From Hermatobates lingyangjiaoensis (lineage: Eukaryota; Arthropoda; Insecta; Hemiptera; Hermatobatidae): a DNA stretch of 64,000 nt. Positions 25,979 through 39,966 of this stretch are shown here, piece by piece. The stretch spans positions 3,968,001 to 4,032,000 of the forward strand of contig JAPFBL010000255.1 of NCBI GenBank assembly GCA_026182355.1, read 5' to 3'. Each line of letters starts with the position of its first letter. Positions within the stretch are counted from its first letter, which is position 1. The position numbers and the translations under genes are program-made. The notes below the pieces were generated by a model. That model ran no database searches. It was not told where the DNA came from and was given only the letters and a program-made list of their open reading frames with translations.

Positions 25979-28900
25979 CTGAAAATTAACTGCACACACA
26001 AAAGCCATTAGTACTGCACGTAAATCAATTCCTTTTGAAAATATTTTAATTTGAGCAGTCATGTAATTAAACAAAGTACTAATACACAATTCACTCATTC
26101 CAAACAGTTTCCACATAAACAAGTATTACAAACGAGATAACGCATTTCAAATATTTAATGTCCTTTTTTAGGTTTATGTACCATAAATATTTTACCATAT
26201 ATCAACTAATTAACCAAAAATATCACATACTGAAATATGGAAGGTCACACATTGAAATATGGTATGTGAAAAAGACATCACGAGTTCAAAACGCGTTGTT
26301 TTATTAAAACTTTCTTAACGAATATTTCCCAAATAATTTCCAATAATTATTATAAATAATAAACAAACTAGCCTTAGACTTTGAAAAAAAACATATTCGG
26401 CTTCTAATATTCAACAAAAAATTACAAACGTATACAAAAGTCACCTGACTGACACTATTTAGAAAATTTTTCTTAATACTAATAAAATATAGAACAAACT
26501 CTTTTGTAATATTTTGTAGGATTCTAAAAAGTATTTCATGCAGCATGTTTTGAATAAAATGTAGTTACATAAATCGACAAAATAACATTCTATCGAATTG
26601 TAATTCAGACAAAAATTACACTTATTTTATAATTGTCAAACACTTTTATTTATAACTGTTATTAGAAATAACATAGTTTGTTTACAATAAACAGTTATAA
26701 TAATGGGTGGTAATAAATATTGAGCACAGTGGCCAAGGAGTGAATAATGTTTTAAAACATTCAGATTAGGTATAACTGGCTCACATAGTATACACATCAT
26801 GAGTGACATGATTGTACACAATACTAATAGATCATGAAGTCCCTTGCTTGTTGTAAAAAATGCTTAAATATTTGAAAGGAAAAGACACGAAAAACTCCTT
26901 GTTAGGTTTGGGGTTATTTTTGTTAATATACAATATTTAGAAATTAAGTTATTTAAAATAATAAATTTTATTAGGAACCGAGTTACAAGTGTTTTCCATC
27001 GTATTTGCTGGTACTATTTCATTGACCGGGACTATTTCATTTAGCATACAGTTTTATTAATATTTATAAAGGGTGTCAATCAAATTTAATTAACAGCACT
27101 CTTAAATATTTGTATTTTGCATTACAGTTGTCTATATGTGTCCATTACTATACTTATGAACTCCGATAACGCAGTTATGAACAAAGAAATATATGGCACA
27201 CGAACAACTAAGCCTTTCTTGATGAGATAGACAAACCTACAACGCATGTTTGTAATGCTAATAATCGTCAAGGTCAACATTTAAATTTCCTTTCATTAAG
27301 ACAGAGAAGGAATAAATTGAGATTTAATTACTTAAATTTAAATTTACATATATTCATCTTTTATCGTGATGTCTTTGGTACAATTACTCTGAGTTCAGGA
27401 GTGTTATAATGGAATCGCGCTTTTCCTTAATCTTGAAGGTTGAATAATTGTGGGTATAACTCTAGATTTTTCATGAGGTGAAGGAAAATGTTGAGCACAT
27501 TTAACCATCAGCCCCATAATCTTACTATGCCAGTTATTCATTAGAGATTTTAAATCCAACAATCTTGGCGAAATGAAAGTTTAGGACTACCGTGTTATGA
27601 AATCAAATGGGCAGCAAATGACTCTTTGTGCTCCTAGAATAGGACAAATATTTTATCTTTTGTAACTCCAAAAAACTATTCATTATAATACGTAGTTATT
27701 CATAATTTATAATTATATCAGAGAAGTACAAGTTACTCTAACATGTACTCAAGATATAACTTGTATAAATAAATATAAATATTACAATAATTATGAGTAA
27801 CATAAAAAGTAAAAGCTTTAAAAAAATATATGTATTAAAAATAATTTGTATGAAAAATTTCTTAACTGTATTTACCAATCATGTAAATATATTAAATGAT
27901 ATATAAATTCTGGTTAGAGTATAATACCTTTCCGTACAGTTTTTCAGTTTTAGTTTTTCACGCCGTCAATTTTTTTTATTATAAATATAAAAAAATATGT
28001 TATATTGTGTTCTAAATATTAAATATTGCAATAATATTTTTAAAATATTCTTTTATGGCACTGTCAAAACTAGTGTAAGAATAAAGCCTGGTTTGCTTAG
28101 TGTCAAAATATTGACCCTTAATCGACAGCACTTAGTCCGACGCAATATTGATTTCGAAAATAGGACAACGTATCATTTATTTAATCAGTTCCTTTCTTCT
28201 TCATTATAACATCAGATATAATAAACTATTCATAAATTAGAAATAGTAACGCATATATTTTTTTCCTTTAAAAAATATTTAATATCCATTTCGGAAATAG
28301 TTTATATGGGGATTTAAAAGTGTTAGTACTACATCCTTAGAATTAGATTAAGAATTGTCATGATGAAGTACCTCATATTCTCTGTTTGAATCCCATATGC
28401 TCCGATTTAAGTGACAACTCGTGGAAGTAACTATACACAAGACAATCTCAAACACTGTTAAACTGACAGCATCACATCTGCCAAGTCCATTAATTACAAA
28501 GATTATTCAAACTTAATACGATCTGAGCCCAAGAGACATAGAAACTGCTAAGAAGTATTCATTATTTATAATTAGGAGGAAAACTGAGCTAAAGAAAACT
28601 TTGACAGTGAAATATGCATTACGTCTGATTCTACAGGTTTGAGAAAAATAAATTACCTTTGAAAGAAAAACCTAAAAAATGCATTTTGAAATATATTTGT
28701 GCACATAAAATGCACAACGTCTCCTAATGAGTTAATTATTGTGAAAAAAAATGTTAAATAACAAGTTGACCCCCCCCCCCCCCAGTTATGTTTAAGTGTA
28801 AATTCATAAAGTACATCAGATATTAAATAAAAAAAAGTTATATTTAATAACAATATTAGACAAACAAACCTGAAAAAAGTTTACTGAGATTATAAATCTA

Positions 28901-31900
28901 TGATAAAAAATGATACATAAGAATATCATGAAGTACGAAATAAATGAACCATTTTACCTCGTATACTAGAGCTATTCGGGACATCCCCGTAGAATGAAAC
29001 CACTAAATTTTAATTATTTAGTCAGTATTTTTTTTATAAAAGAATAATAAGCGAACAAAATCAATAATAATAAATAAAAGTAAAATTAAACAAAAATATT
29101 ACAATATTAATGAAGATAAAATCTAGGCACTAATTAATAGGAGACTTTATGAAACAAAAATTTAGATCAGATGAAGTTGAAGATGGACAGTGCGAAACCG
29201 GCCCGATGACTCCACAGCTAGTATACGAGTTAAGATGGGTATCTATTTCTTAATTTAACTTCACAAATGATTGTAGCATATGAACTATAGAAAACCTATC
29301 ACTTTAACTATAGAATTTAAGGTGATTGTTCCAAGAAAAAGAACACTGATATACCAAAAGCGTTGTATCATATATTTGGGCTAAGATTCAAGCCGGAATA
29401 CTAATTAAATAGAACATAATTTTAAAAATGAAAGCCATCTGAAAGAGGAGTTTGAATCTGCTACATTATTCTACTTTGAAAAGTCTGACATGGCTTAACT
29501 TAACTCTACAATCGAGGCTAACGTTGCAATGCAATCAAAGATTGATAAATCGTTTATCATTCTATAAATAGAACTAGTGAAAGTTAAAAACATGCTCAGA
29601 GAATTTATAACGATGAGTAAGATGTATACGAGTACGCATATCCAGGCTGTCGGACTAGACAGATCCAACAGAAGGGAGTTATGAATAGCCTAGAGACTGA
29701 CAGTTTTCGCCTTCTTATGACTAAAAAGTTAACACTAAAGTAATTTTACCACACCCATGGCAGCTGACGTTATAAACTATTCCATTAAATTCAAATTACC
29801 GCGTGAAGAATGTCACAAATAAATATTCGTTTGAAGAAGAAATAGAAATGCTTCAGAAATAGGAATGATAAGAAAGGGTAAGAATGTTCTCGTGGAAAAT
29901 ATATACCTAGGTGGAATGGAAGTGAATTTAAGAATTGTAAGTAAAATAAACTAACAAATATTCTCTTGGTAGCAAGGATTCCTTCAACACTACTCAAATC
30001 AGCTATGAAAACCCTTATTTTTATAGAAATATGAGAATGTGTGATTGGTTTTAACGACCTCACTTATGGGTGTTCACCCATTGCTATTGTTATAGCGCAA
30101 AAATGTGTGGCTCATTTATGGACCAGCCACATTACTATGTTAACTGTATCTTCCGGGCTCCTACATTTTAACTCACCAAAATTTCACTCAATACACAAAA
30201 CGTAAGTTTTGGTTCTAACTTTGATGTAACTAGTAAATATGTGACCTGTATGGGACTACTAATTATACTAAGAGTTTATAACTGTTTACGAAAACAATTT
30301 TTTTCGTTAGTTTATGACATGACAACAAACTTAAGAATCCAACAAAACTAGCTTTTATTTACTTTCAGAAATGATTCGAAAGATCTTAACTTTCAAAGCA
30401 AGACAAACAGACTGATTAACAGTAGAATACCTCTGGTTAGAAATTGGAAAAATATTACGTGATTTCCTTGTTGTTTAGTGATTTCAAGAACAAATGCACT
30501 CAAAGTTAATAATATTTTAGCATATTTATTTTTTTAATTATAGAAAGTTGATAATTTGTGCTTTTACATGGATAGAAATAAAAATACAGGTCATTTGTTG
30601 TAAAAGAGTCCACAGATAACTGGTAATACTGCAAAAGTTTAATGAAATCATCAAGTGATAAGAGAAGCTACAGGTTTCAATTCAATTTAGCAAGATGTCT
30701 CCGTCAACACTTATAAACCAATCAAAAAACCCATCTTACAGAATTTTGTAGTGTTTGCATTTATTATTTCGAGACGTTCTATTTTGAGAAAGAAAAAGAC
30801 TTTACTTAAAACTTAAAGGTAAAGATGCATCAACGTAATTTCCTATAAGTTAATTTGTTTCTAGATAAGAACAACACAGATTATTCGCCAGCTTCGTAAT
30901 CACGCAACCACTAGGATTCACACGAAAGTCGAAAGCTGTTAGGTGCTAAACTGTTGAAAATCACGTAACCAAAGTTCTAAATAGACTGCTTTCAAAAGTT
31001 GTTTCTGTAGTGACAGAACTCGCGAATAACAAATACTGATTATTTAATTTTCTTGATTCAACTTTTCTATCAATTGTGATAACAATTCTATCTGAATATA
31101 AAAGTTATCAGCTATTTAAAAACTGCTATTCAACGCTGTCCAGTATATAGTACAATATTATAGGATATTTGAATATTATTGGAAAAAATCAGTTTTGTAT
31201 TTAAAAATAAAACGTTCCTTACAAATAAAACGTACAACTTAATATAATTTAGTCAAGTAAATAAAACAGTTTTCAGATCATACTGGAGGCTGATTTTGCA
31301 TAAATATTTAATGCAAACATTTTCTTAATGGATCTTTTAAAATTCAAGAAAATGAAGAAATATGTGTTAAAACTTTTAACAGGAAATTTAAATTTCATTA
31401 AACTAATTCATTTGCGCTATAAACTGATTTTTCTCTTGCCAATTCCTGGCAGTTTTCATTGTCTTCTCGTATATCAGATATAAAGACTCTCTGTTGCCAA
31501 GTAGTTGGTTCAGTTTTCCCCTTGATATACGACGTTCCCCTTGTATGCCATGCAGTAAAGAAAACTTTAACGAAGAAAACTTTTCTTAAAGTTCACGTTT
31601 AATCTATTGTAGTGAGCGTTTATGGTTGGTCGAGTAATTAGACATCCAACGAATTATATGTGCCTTCATGTAATGTAAATATAGTTTTTAAATAATAAAA
31701 AAAAGTATAACAATATTATCAAAATAACGCGATATTTTTATCATAAAGCTTTATTTTTAATTCTTGATGGGTAGTAAGCATGACAGCAAAAATGAATTAG
31801 TTGGCATTGCTTCTATGAGCCATTGTTTCTTGATAAATATCACATCTCCCTCTTCCTCCAAATCTAAATCATTCTTCCATACTTCTGCCTTTTTATAAGT

Positions 31901-32090
31901 CGGTGTTCCGCTTTATTTTCTCCTGATAACGATTACACCAGAAATTACAAACTGTGTGTTTGCCTAATTTATGTGTATGTCTAGTTTATTTCTAAACTTT
32001 TATTATCCTATATGGAATGATTTTTTATAAATTTTTAAAGTTATATATATATAATGACTATAAGAAAAGAACACGTAGAAACAACACAAC
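25979..32090. other. Long intron, left part (MADVEVQ exon to exon B)
   Basis: AT-rich, no exon recognised. Contains a 14-bp poly-C tract at 28770. Confidence 0.6.
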
Positions 32091-32418
32091 TCACTTCAAT
32101 AGTTTGTTATCAGGAGAAGGGGAAGAAGAAGAGTAGTTCTGCTAGGCAGGCAAATAGCAACTCCTGTTATATACTGCTGTTATATATCCTCGTATATATA
32201 AACACTAAAGAGTGTTCTTGAACTCAGAGTAGTTACTTGTATTATTCTCTGCTGAATTAGTGCATTATGTCTCTCGGTTATATGATCTGGCAACTTACTC
32301 CAGCTCATAGGAGAGTAGTCTGAAGATTAGAGTAGATCAGTATTTAGGTCGTGAATACAGAAGGTGCTGTGAATTTTACTTTTAACGAGATATTTCTTCA
32401 CGAAGAATTGCTGCCATC

Positions 32419-32422
<4 letters not shown>

Positions 32423-32494
<72 letters not shown>
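32423..32494. repeat. (AT)n microsatellite, 72 bp
   Basis: Uninterrupted AT dinucleotides, just left of a ribozyme-like motif. Confidence 0.95.
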
Positions 32495-32497
<3 letters not shown>

Positions 32498-32520
32498 TTG
32501 ACTGTCGTCCCTCCGTCAAT

Positions 32521-32573
32521 TCACTTCTTCTCCTGAGGACGACCGCCATTACGGTCGAAATATTGAAAAGTGA
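32521..32573 (+). ncRNA. Hammerhead-ribozyme-like motif, well preserved
   Basis: In order: CTGAGGA (32533-32539), one extra C, stem II GACCG/CGGTC with loop ccatta (32541-32556), GAAA (32557-32560), the self-complementary ATAT step, then TT. Closing helix: 65-66 with 31-32, then an internal loop, then AAGTGA (32568-32573) with TCACTT (32521-32526), six pairs. A tiny stem III and an internal loop in stem I are known features of type I hammerheads in Penelope-like elements. The extra base after the CTGANGA box is not canonical. Confidence 0.55.
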
Positions 32574-32632
32574 GTCTTTGTTGTGTTTCTGTTTATGTGT
32601 CACTGCTTATTTTAAATATATATATATATATG

Positions 32633-32832
32633 AGCAGGAGCCAATTCGTTGAAATCCTATCGAATATCTTTCAAGTCATCAAACTTCTCCGGACTGCTGC
32701 CATCTAGATGGACGATATACTTCTTGCCCAGAATCTCCTTCTCCAATTTCAACAGATTGGCTCCTGCTGAAATAGCCACGGTTTCGTCTACCATAGTTCA
32801 CCTGCCTAAGCCTCGACAAGTTGTAAAAAACT
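32633..32832 (-). other. Open minus-strand frame between (TA)n tracts, unassigned
   Basis: A minus frame reads TMVDETVAISAGANLLKLEK then EILGKKYIVHLDGSS and EKFDDLKDIR before a stop. An imperfect ~24-bp inverted repeat (agcaggagccaattcgttga / tcaacagattggctcctgct) flanks the core. It lies between ribozyme-like repeats, so it may be part of the same retroelement. The plus strand is open as well. No family was recognised with confidence. Confidence 0.35.
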
Positions 32833-32845
32833 TTTATATATATAA

Positions 32846-32948
32846 CTGATCAAACCACAATATGAAATGGGGAAAAAGACTAAGATCTTTCAGCCGTAAC
32901 AAGCAGTTTTCGTCATTTTCTTCCCATTTCATATTATGGTTTGATCAT
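32846..32948. repeat. Foldback repeat carrying a decayed hammerhead-like motif
   Basis: Arms ctgatcaaaccacaatatga (32846 onward) and its reverse complement ending near 32948 flank agatctttcagccgtaacaa, the minus-strand GAAA-GATC part of the motif. The box reads ATGACGA instead of CTGACGA. (TA)n tracts lie on both sides. Confidence 0.55.
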
Positions 32949-32974
32949 ATATATATATAAATATATGTATATAT

Positions 32975-33022
<48 letters not shown>
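32947..33022. repeat. (AT)n microsatellite, interrupted
   Basis: AT run with a few interruptions, directly right of foldback 32846-32948. Confidence 0.9.
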
Positions 33023-33024
<2 letters not shown>

Positions 33025-33485
33025 CAAGAAATTACTCGAAGGACTTTTAATTGCTAGTTATCAAACAATTAACTGACCTGTTTTAGTGGTTACTTATTAT
33101 TTAGTCATACGAGTGGAACTGGTATTGTAATGCATATTGTAGAATTAATGAATGTACTTTTAAAAGTTTTTTGTTAATGAGCTATCACAAAAACTAAAGT
33201 ACTTTTAATTATATTTCAATAATAATACATATATTATTATTAAATTTCTTACACTTCTGATTTGAAACATACACTGTTAAAATGTACGCCACCATCTCTA
33301 GCATGGATTCGCATATTGAACAATTATTCAATTCAATTCAATAAATATTTATTTAATCAATAAATATTCCTTTTTCCAGAAGTCTTTCCCCGTTTCTACG
33401 TTAGAACTGTGAAAAGCACAGCCAATGTTATTGGTCGACATATTTTACAGTGACACTTCACTGTCCATAATCAGGACATGATTAT

Positions 33486-33506
33486 CCCCCCCCCCCCCCC
33501 CCCCCC
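33486..33506. repeat. Poly-C tract, 21 bp
   Basis: Homopolymer of 21 C. Similar tracts lie at 28770-28783 (14 C) and 35179-35191 (13 C). Confidence 0.95.
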
Positions 33507-33731
33507 GTCTGTTGGGGATACTTGATATTTATATTTCAAAGATGGTTCTTTAAACCATCACTCTTTACTAGAGTACTTTACACAATTTTAACGAAAAAAC
33601 GAGAAAATAATCCAAAAGTTGGAAAAATTATGCAAGAAGTAAATCATAATAAATATGGCATGCTGATAAACTGTGTAAATGTATATATGTAAATATTCTT
33701 CACCAAACCACAGTAAGAAATTTAGAACTGG

Positions 33732-33774
33732 GACTATGATCTTTCGATCGAAATAACTGGTCATCGTCAGAGTC
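33732..33774 (-). ncRNA. Hammerhead-like motif, partly decayed
   Basis: Minus strand has GACT, CTGACGA (33770-33764), GAAA, GATC and AGTC in the family order. The T expected after GATC is A, and stem II is imperfect, so it is probably inactive. Confidence 0.35.
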
Positions 33775-36700
33775 ACACTCGAACTGATTCAAGATTGACT
33801 TGAACGGAGTTGAAAAGCGACTCGAAAGTCATTTATTTTGGTGAAAAGCTCTTAGCTTTAGTTCTGATTTTTTACGGTTGTCTAGATTTATCGTCAATTT
33901 TTATTTCACAAGTTGTTTATGTATGTATAAAATATGTTTAATTTTAATTCTACTATTAACACCCAGCAGTAGCGTCAAGAACCTTAAGACTATCCGCAGG
34001 CTACTTTTTTTATTGTAGTGTTCACTTTTTTATTTCAAAATATATATAAATGCCTATACAAAACAAACAGTAAACATGGTTAGCAATTTACTTCAATTTT
34101 CATCTAAACTGTATAAAAAATGAATCTTATTTCTTTAGTTTAAAGAAAATTGGTTCTTTAAAAATATAAAGGAAGTAATGCCAACATATTTATCAAATTG
34201 AATTATATCTTAATGGAGTTTTGCCAGAAGTTGTAAATTTTATGAGTTTCTAAATGTACAAAATGGTTAAGCCTTCAATGAAATCTCAGTATAACTTTAA
34301 TGCGTCAACTATTTTGAAATGAGCACCACACTTTTAACTATTTATATAACATATTTATACATTGTATTATAATCATTTTATGTATGTATAACATGATTTT
34401 ACACAAATAAGTGAAACAAATTTTTCATAACAAATTAAACCACTAATAAATTTAGAAATGGCACTAAGAATATTCGTCCAAGTAAAGGTCTTCATCGGAG
34501 CCCCAAATCATTCTTTCAAATTGGAATTCTGGGAAGGGGTGGTGTGTTATCAAAGGAGTAGTCCATCTTTCACTTTCTCATTGTGATTAAATTGATTTAT
34601 AAATATATTTAAAATAAGCAAAATATCAAAATGGTCGAGCAACCAAAATTACTAAAACTAAAACTTTCATAAAACAAACAAAAGAGTTTCCCATCAGAAG
34701 GAGGACTGACCTTCTGAGATATAGGTGGAATATATCTCTTCCTATATATCTCCTGATGATGAATTTTTATGGTTCTTAATTTCGTAACAGATTGTTTCAA
34801 ACATTTCAGAGAGCAAAGAAAGTAAAAACAAACGCATGATGCAGTGACGATTGGGACCCTACAGTCTTGTACTTGCTTAGTTACAAACAAGAACAAGTCA
34901 AAACAGGAGAGGCAAAGCAAACGTCATTCTGCGGGTTTCAGAGGAAACCTATATCTGGCTTTGAATGCACGAGTTTACTTCATCCAAATCTTAAGAGATA
35001 ATAATTTCCTTAAATTGCCATTTATAAATATTTATTCTTTTTTTTAGGGTTTTGTCATATTTTTTCAAACTTTTTGTTTATTGCTTTATTTATTTAATTC
35101 ATTTATTACGCCTAACAGTTTCTTCCTCTCTATATTGTTTTTTTTCTATTTATAAGCATGTTTAATTCTGTTCAACTTCCCCCCCCCCCCCGTATTTCCT
35201 CTTACTTATACGCTAGTTTCATCGTGTTAGTTTTTCTCTTTATCCTATGATGCACCAGAGCAGACAAATGCATACCTGTCTTCTTGATAACAAGATTACA
35301 TTAGAGTCACTCGAATACAGTTATTGTTTAGAGATTCAATTTTGCAAAAAGTGAACATTGAATTTATTATAGGAAACATTAATGCTAGACATTTTGCTAA
35401 AAGAAATCGTTTTTAGTTTTAAATAAATTTATTCAGAAATCATCAATTACCGTTAATCACAGTTAAAGTAATTCATCAATACAGGTTATTATACAGCGTC
35501 GTAAGAAATCCGTAAACCTATACCTATTTTCTGATTAGAGTAGGATGAAAAGTAGAACTAAGAGTAAATATGTATGCTGAAAAAACTCAACAAAATAAAT
35601 ATAGAATAACTATATTTTAGGTTCGACATGCTAAACTCCTGCTATGATCAAAAAACGTTCCGCTGTGATGACCAGACTGCTCTAAATATCGATGTTTGTA
35701 CTTTAGTTTACTATTCCATTTGTGGATTAAAATAATCCTTTAAATGCCTCCTGGAGTAAAACCCTTATCTGCATATACCATACTCACTCCACACTGACAC
35801 AGCCAACATGTTTGCTTATAAAGAAACACGACAGAGACTTCAATAGAATATTTCTAATACAAATCATTTCAAAAGTTTGTAAATATTAAAACTACCGCAC
35901 GATGGAAATATATAAAAAAAGAAATAAAAGAAAGTTTTTATATTCATGCATGTTTTTTAAACGAATAAAAATATAACGCATCAATGAAAGGATTTATTTT
36001 TAAAAAAATATTCATTCCATAAATTGAGGAGGAACAGCTCATTAAATAGATCTCAGAACTTCTTTAATTGAACAAAGTCATTACAAAGGACATCTAAATT
36101 AGTAAAAACAAAAAAAAATAATAAAAAAAAAAGCTTTTATTTAGATGTTAAGATCTTTCTTTGAAGTTTGGGAATTTTAATTCTTCTAGACTCTTTCAAG
36201 TGAAAAACTTTTTTCCGGATCCATAAATAATCACGATTCAAAAGAGGCTAATTGAAGAGGCCTTGTTTTATCAATTACTGAATGCAAATTAAATGAAGCC
36301 CTACTCCTTAACAGCCCTTAATTTGACATAAACAACATAAATGAATATGTGCATAAATTAGTATTATATATTGAAGTATTGTTTATTAGAATTTTTCCAA
36401 ACAAGCAATCATTATAACTTCAATTATGATTTAGATTCTTCATTAATATATAAGCATACAGAATTAACTGAAGAATTTTACAAATTCTTGTAAAATTTTT
36501 CATTTTGTGTAATTGTGATTAACAGTAACGTTAATCTCAACTAACGTTGCTGTTAATTAATTTCTATATCTCTATAATGTTATAATGATGAAATGAATTA
36601 AGGAATATAAAAAAAATTGTTTTCTTACTAAAATAATTTTGATATAGGAATTTGGGTAGTTTATAAATATATATAATTAGTAGGTATTGGTACTTAGTAA

Positions 36701-36935
36701 CTCCAGTATTAGTATCAGTTTTGATTGAATCGTTTAGTACTGTTAACATCATAAATCCTACAATAATGTAAAAGTTCATAGAATTACTTATTCTTACCTC
36801 TGGTTATTAAAAAGGTTTTAAATAAAAACCGAAATCTTAGCCTTTGAGAGTTTAATTCAAACCTCTAAAACTAACCAAGCCCAAATTATTTCAGTGCTAC
36901 TCTATCAACCAATATATGTATATATATATTGGCTA

Positions 36936-37110
36936 ATGTAGATAGAAAAACAGTCAAATTAAAAACACATATTTACGGTCTCTAAGTTTTGGTCTAAACC
37001 ATCTTCAAGAGAAGTAAGAGAGGGAAACCAAAGACACAGTTACAGAGACAGTTACAAAAACTAGAGACTTAAGTGTGTTTTTAATTTATCTATGCTTCTC
37101 TATCTACATT
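36936..37110. repeat. Foldback element, ~38-bp arms
   Basis: Arms aatgtagatagaaaaacagt.. (36936 onward) and ..ttctctatctacatt (to 37110) are imperfect reverse complements. The centre resembles the piece at 2437-2480. Just upstream (36814-36885) is a partial copy of the ggttttaaataaaaaccg family. Confidence 0.65.
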
Positions 37111-38219
37111 GAACTTTATTAGTTCGTTCCGGATCATATTCTCATTAAAAATGCATACAAAAAAGTATGCATTAAAAAAGTATGCATACATATTGGTTTA
37201 TTTCAGTAAATCAAAACATTGTTCTATATAACACAAATAGTATTCTCAATTATTTTGTGTGAAGAATATACTAACCTATTTTAGAAACAGTACATAAACT
37301 AAAAAAAATTATAGTAGCCTACACTCAACTTCACTGTAAGTAGATCTATGATTTAATAAATAAATTTATTTAATGTTGCAGGTATATTTGGCAATCATGA
37401 CAAGATGTTTGCTTAGAGCAATTGGTCAACACTTGGAAGGTATAATATTTCAAAATGTTTGGGATACCATAACGAAAGGACTATGCAATAGCATCAGTTA
37501 AAATCTTATGATTTAGTAAATAAAATCACCAATCATATTACTAGACAAGAAGCCATAGCTTATAAGCCAGATTTGTAGCTATCATTGAAAGATTTTATTA
37601 ATCAAATTACTATGTGTAATGAAAGAAATTAACAGTCTCAACAAATAATTATCTTGGGGGTGGGATTTAGGCAAGTATTTAAATCACTAATTGGTTTTCT
37701 CTATACTTTCAGAAAATCAATAAAAATATAATAAATTAGAAGAAAATATGATAAATAATTTATTTTTCGTTTGAAAATGAGACTAAAAGTTTAGCATTAC
37801 TTTTCATTTTTTTGCAGTATATTTTGTTTTTAAATTATGTGAATAATTAAGACATTGCAATTAATAAGGTAAAATATGAATTATTTTCATTAAAGATTAA
37901 TTATTAATATTTCAATAATTTTAAAATAAATTTACTTCCAATAAATAACTAATATCGGAACACTGATATTTTGATAAGTTAAGGAATCAAAGGCAACAAC
38001 TGAGTACAGGTGGGGATTCATGTATGTTTATTATTACTCCTTGTAATAATACCAAATTCATTAAATTTCATCATGTTATTCTTAAAGATAATACTAAATA
38101 CTATATATCGGGTCTCTAGAATTACCAGATAAACTATAAAAAATTAATATTTCTTTTGATATGAAGTCCGATATATATATATATATAAAATGAAAATATT
38201 AAAACGGTCCAAACCGGAC

Positions 38220-38221
<2 letters not shown>

Positions 38222-38260
<39 letters not shown>
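38222..38260. repeat. (AT)n microsatellite
   Basis: About 39 bases of AT; a shorter tract lies at 38171-38187. Confidence 0.9.
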
Positions 38261-38263
<3 letters not shown>

Positions 38264-39577
38264 TTTGATGCCGAATTGCCAAAAGCAAGGCCACCTTTTC
38301 TCACCAAGGACTATTTGGGTGTCATATTTTACTAAGGTCTGTCATATTGTGCGCTATGATGTCATATTGGATGCACATTCAAATATCTAGAGATCCGTAA
38401 AATGTAAATTACGACAAAATTTATAACGTCACTAAACTTCACTGATAGTGAAGTTATAAACGAACAGTAGGAAAATATAGCTAGTTCAAATAAAACATAT
38501 ATATTAAGTATAATACCGAATATGTTAATTTACAGTGGAACAAACGCCTCTGTAAATTAGGACAATAATCACGTTTGGCAAACTAACATTGACTTAGTGG
38601 CGACCAGAAACTCTTTTCGACCGATGCTGTGTGCTAGTTTGCACTGGTAGTCAAGCGTAGTATACATTTTATAAGTCAGAATACTTTGTACTCTGCGATT
38701 GTGCTACATAACAATTTTAAGTGTCATTAAAAAAAGTCAAAGATATTTGTGTGACATTATTAGAACCCCTATGACATGATTTTTTTTAATGAAAAAAATG
38801 TTGCACTTAAAAATAATCCTAGAATAAAAACAATGAAATTACATTAGAATGATTCTTCTGCGGATGTAGATGACAAAAATAGAAAATATCAGTAAAAAAT
38901 AAAATATCAATCAGCGTTACAAGTTTTTTATGCAACGTCTGCGCTTACAGGTATTGACTTTCATAGCTGCACTAAGACCAAGTGGGGGTAACTTGTCACT
39001 TGCATTCCAGTTTAGTGATGTGCGGATACATTACACGGTTAAATCTTGATCGGAAGTTGTAGACTTCGCCATTCTCAAGTTGGTTGGAATAGATATTTAA
39101 CGACGTTCAGGCTCAGTGCCAACCATGTGCACTCTGCTGATCGTTAGAGCCTTGACCAATGCGGCGCTCAAACTAATTGCTAGATTTTAAAAATGTACTA
39201 ATCAAAAGCTTTGAATAAATTCTCAAACGAGTTCTTCATTCTTAAAAATAGTAACGCATTTTGCTGAATTATGAAAATTGTTTTCTATATTGTTATATAT
39301 AACCTCAACCGATAATTTGGTTCATATATAACTGGTTATTTATTATCTAAATAACATTTCAAAATATTTGATATGTTTATTATTTCAGCTAATAATTAAA
39401 TTTAGCTTAAAAATAATTAAATTAATAAATAATTATTTCAGCCGCAATTAAATACGTATTTAAAAGGTAATCCAAAAATACATACAGAATAATACGGAAC
39501 GATAATAATGTTTTAAAATATAATAGCACAAAAATGAAAGTGGAACTCGGGTACCTTTATTGAGACCACAAATAATC

Positions 39578-39625
39578 TTTCAAAGAGCCGCATGTGGCTC
39601 GCGAGCCGCAGGCTGGCCACCCCTG
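39578..39625 (+). mobile_element. hAT (Charlie-type) terminus
   Basis: caaagagccgcatgtggctc, gcgagccgcaggctggccac and the end cccctg match the well-known terminal region of Charlie-like hAT elements. The opposite end was not found. Confidence 0.5.
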
Positions 39626-39923
39626 GCATACAGTATTTGTAATACTACCTGGTATTTGTAATAAATTTTTAATGAATTTCGGCTATCACTACAAATTTTG
39701 ACCAAATAGCTTAGTTTCTATGAAAAAAAAAAGTTTCCAAAACTACAAATTCCTTAAAATCAATCAAATATATGTTTTCAAAAAATGCTATACAATTCAG
39801 AAATGTTATTAAGGGTATAGGATAATTATTCTCCTTCTAAATTTTCTCGTCGTTTAGATATTGATTTTTGTTGCATGTAAAATAAAAATCAACGTCTTAG
39901 CCACAAAATGAAATCGAGAAATG

Positions 39924-39966
39924 GGACTAACATCTTTCGAACAAAATAACTGGTCCTCGTCAGTTT
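39924..39966 (-). ncRNA. Hammerhead-like motif, decayed
   Basis: Minus strand keeps CTGACGA (39963-39957), GAAA and TTAGTC, but the GATC palindrome is GATG and the closing helix is lost. Confidence 0.3.

Larger units (their letters stand above)
33023..36935. other. Long intron, middle part
   Basis: Holds poly-C tracts and relics of the GATC family at 33700-33910 and 34440-34510 (the latter with a CCGATGA box on the minus strand). No coding signal seen. Confidence 0.6.

Noticed and set aside
32351..32603. Frames containing long Tyr-Ile repeats
   Set aside because: Pure translation of the (AT)n microsatellite.
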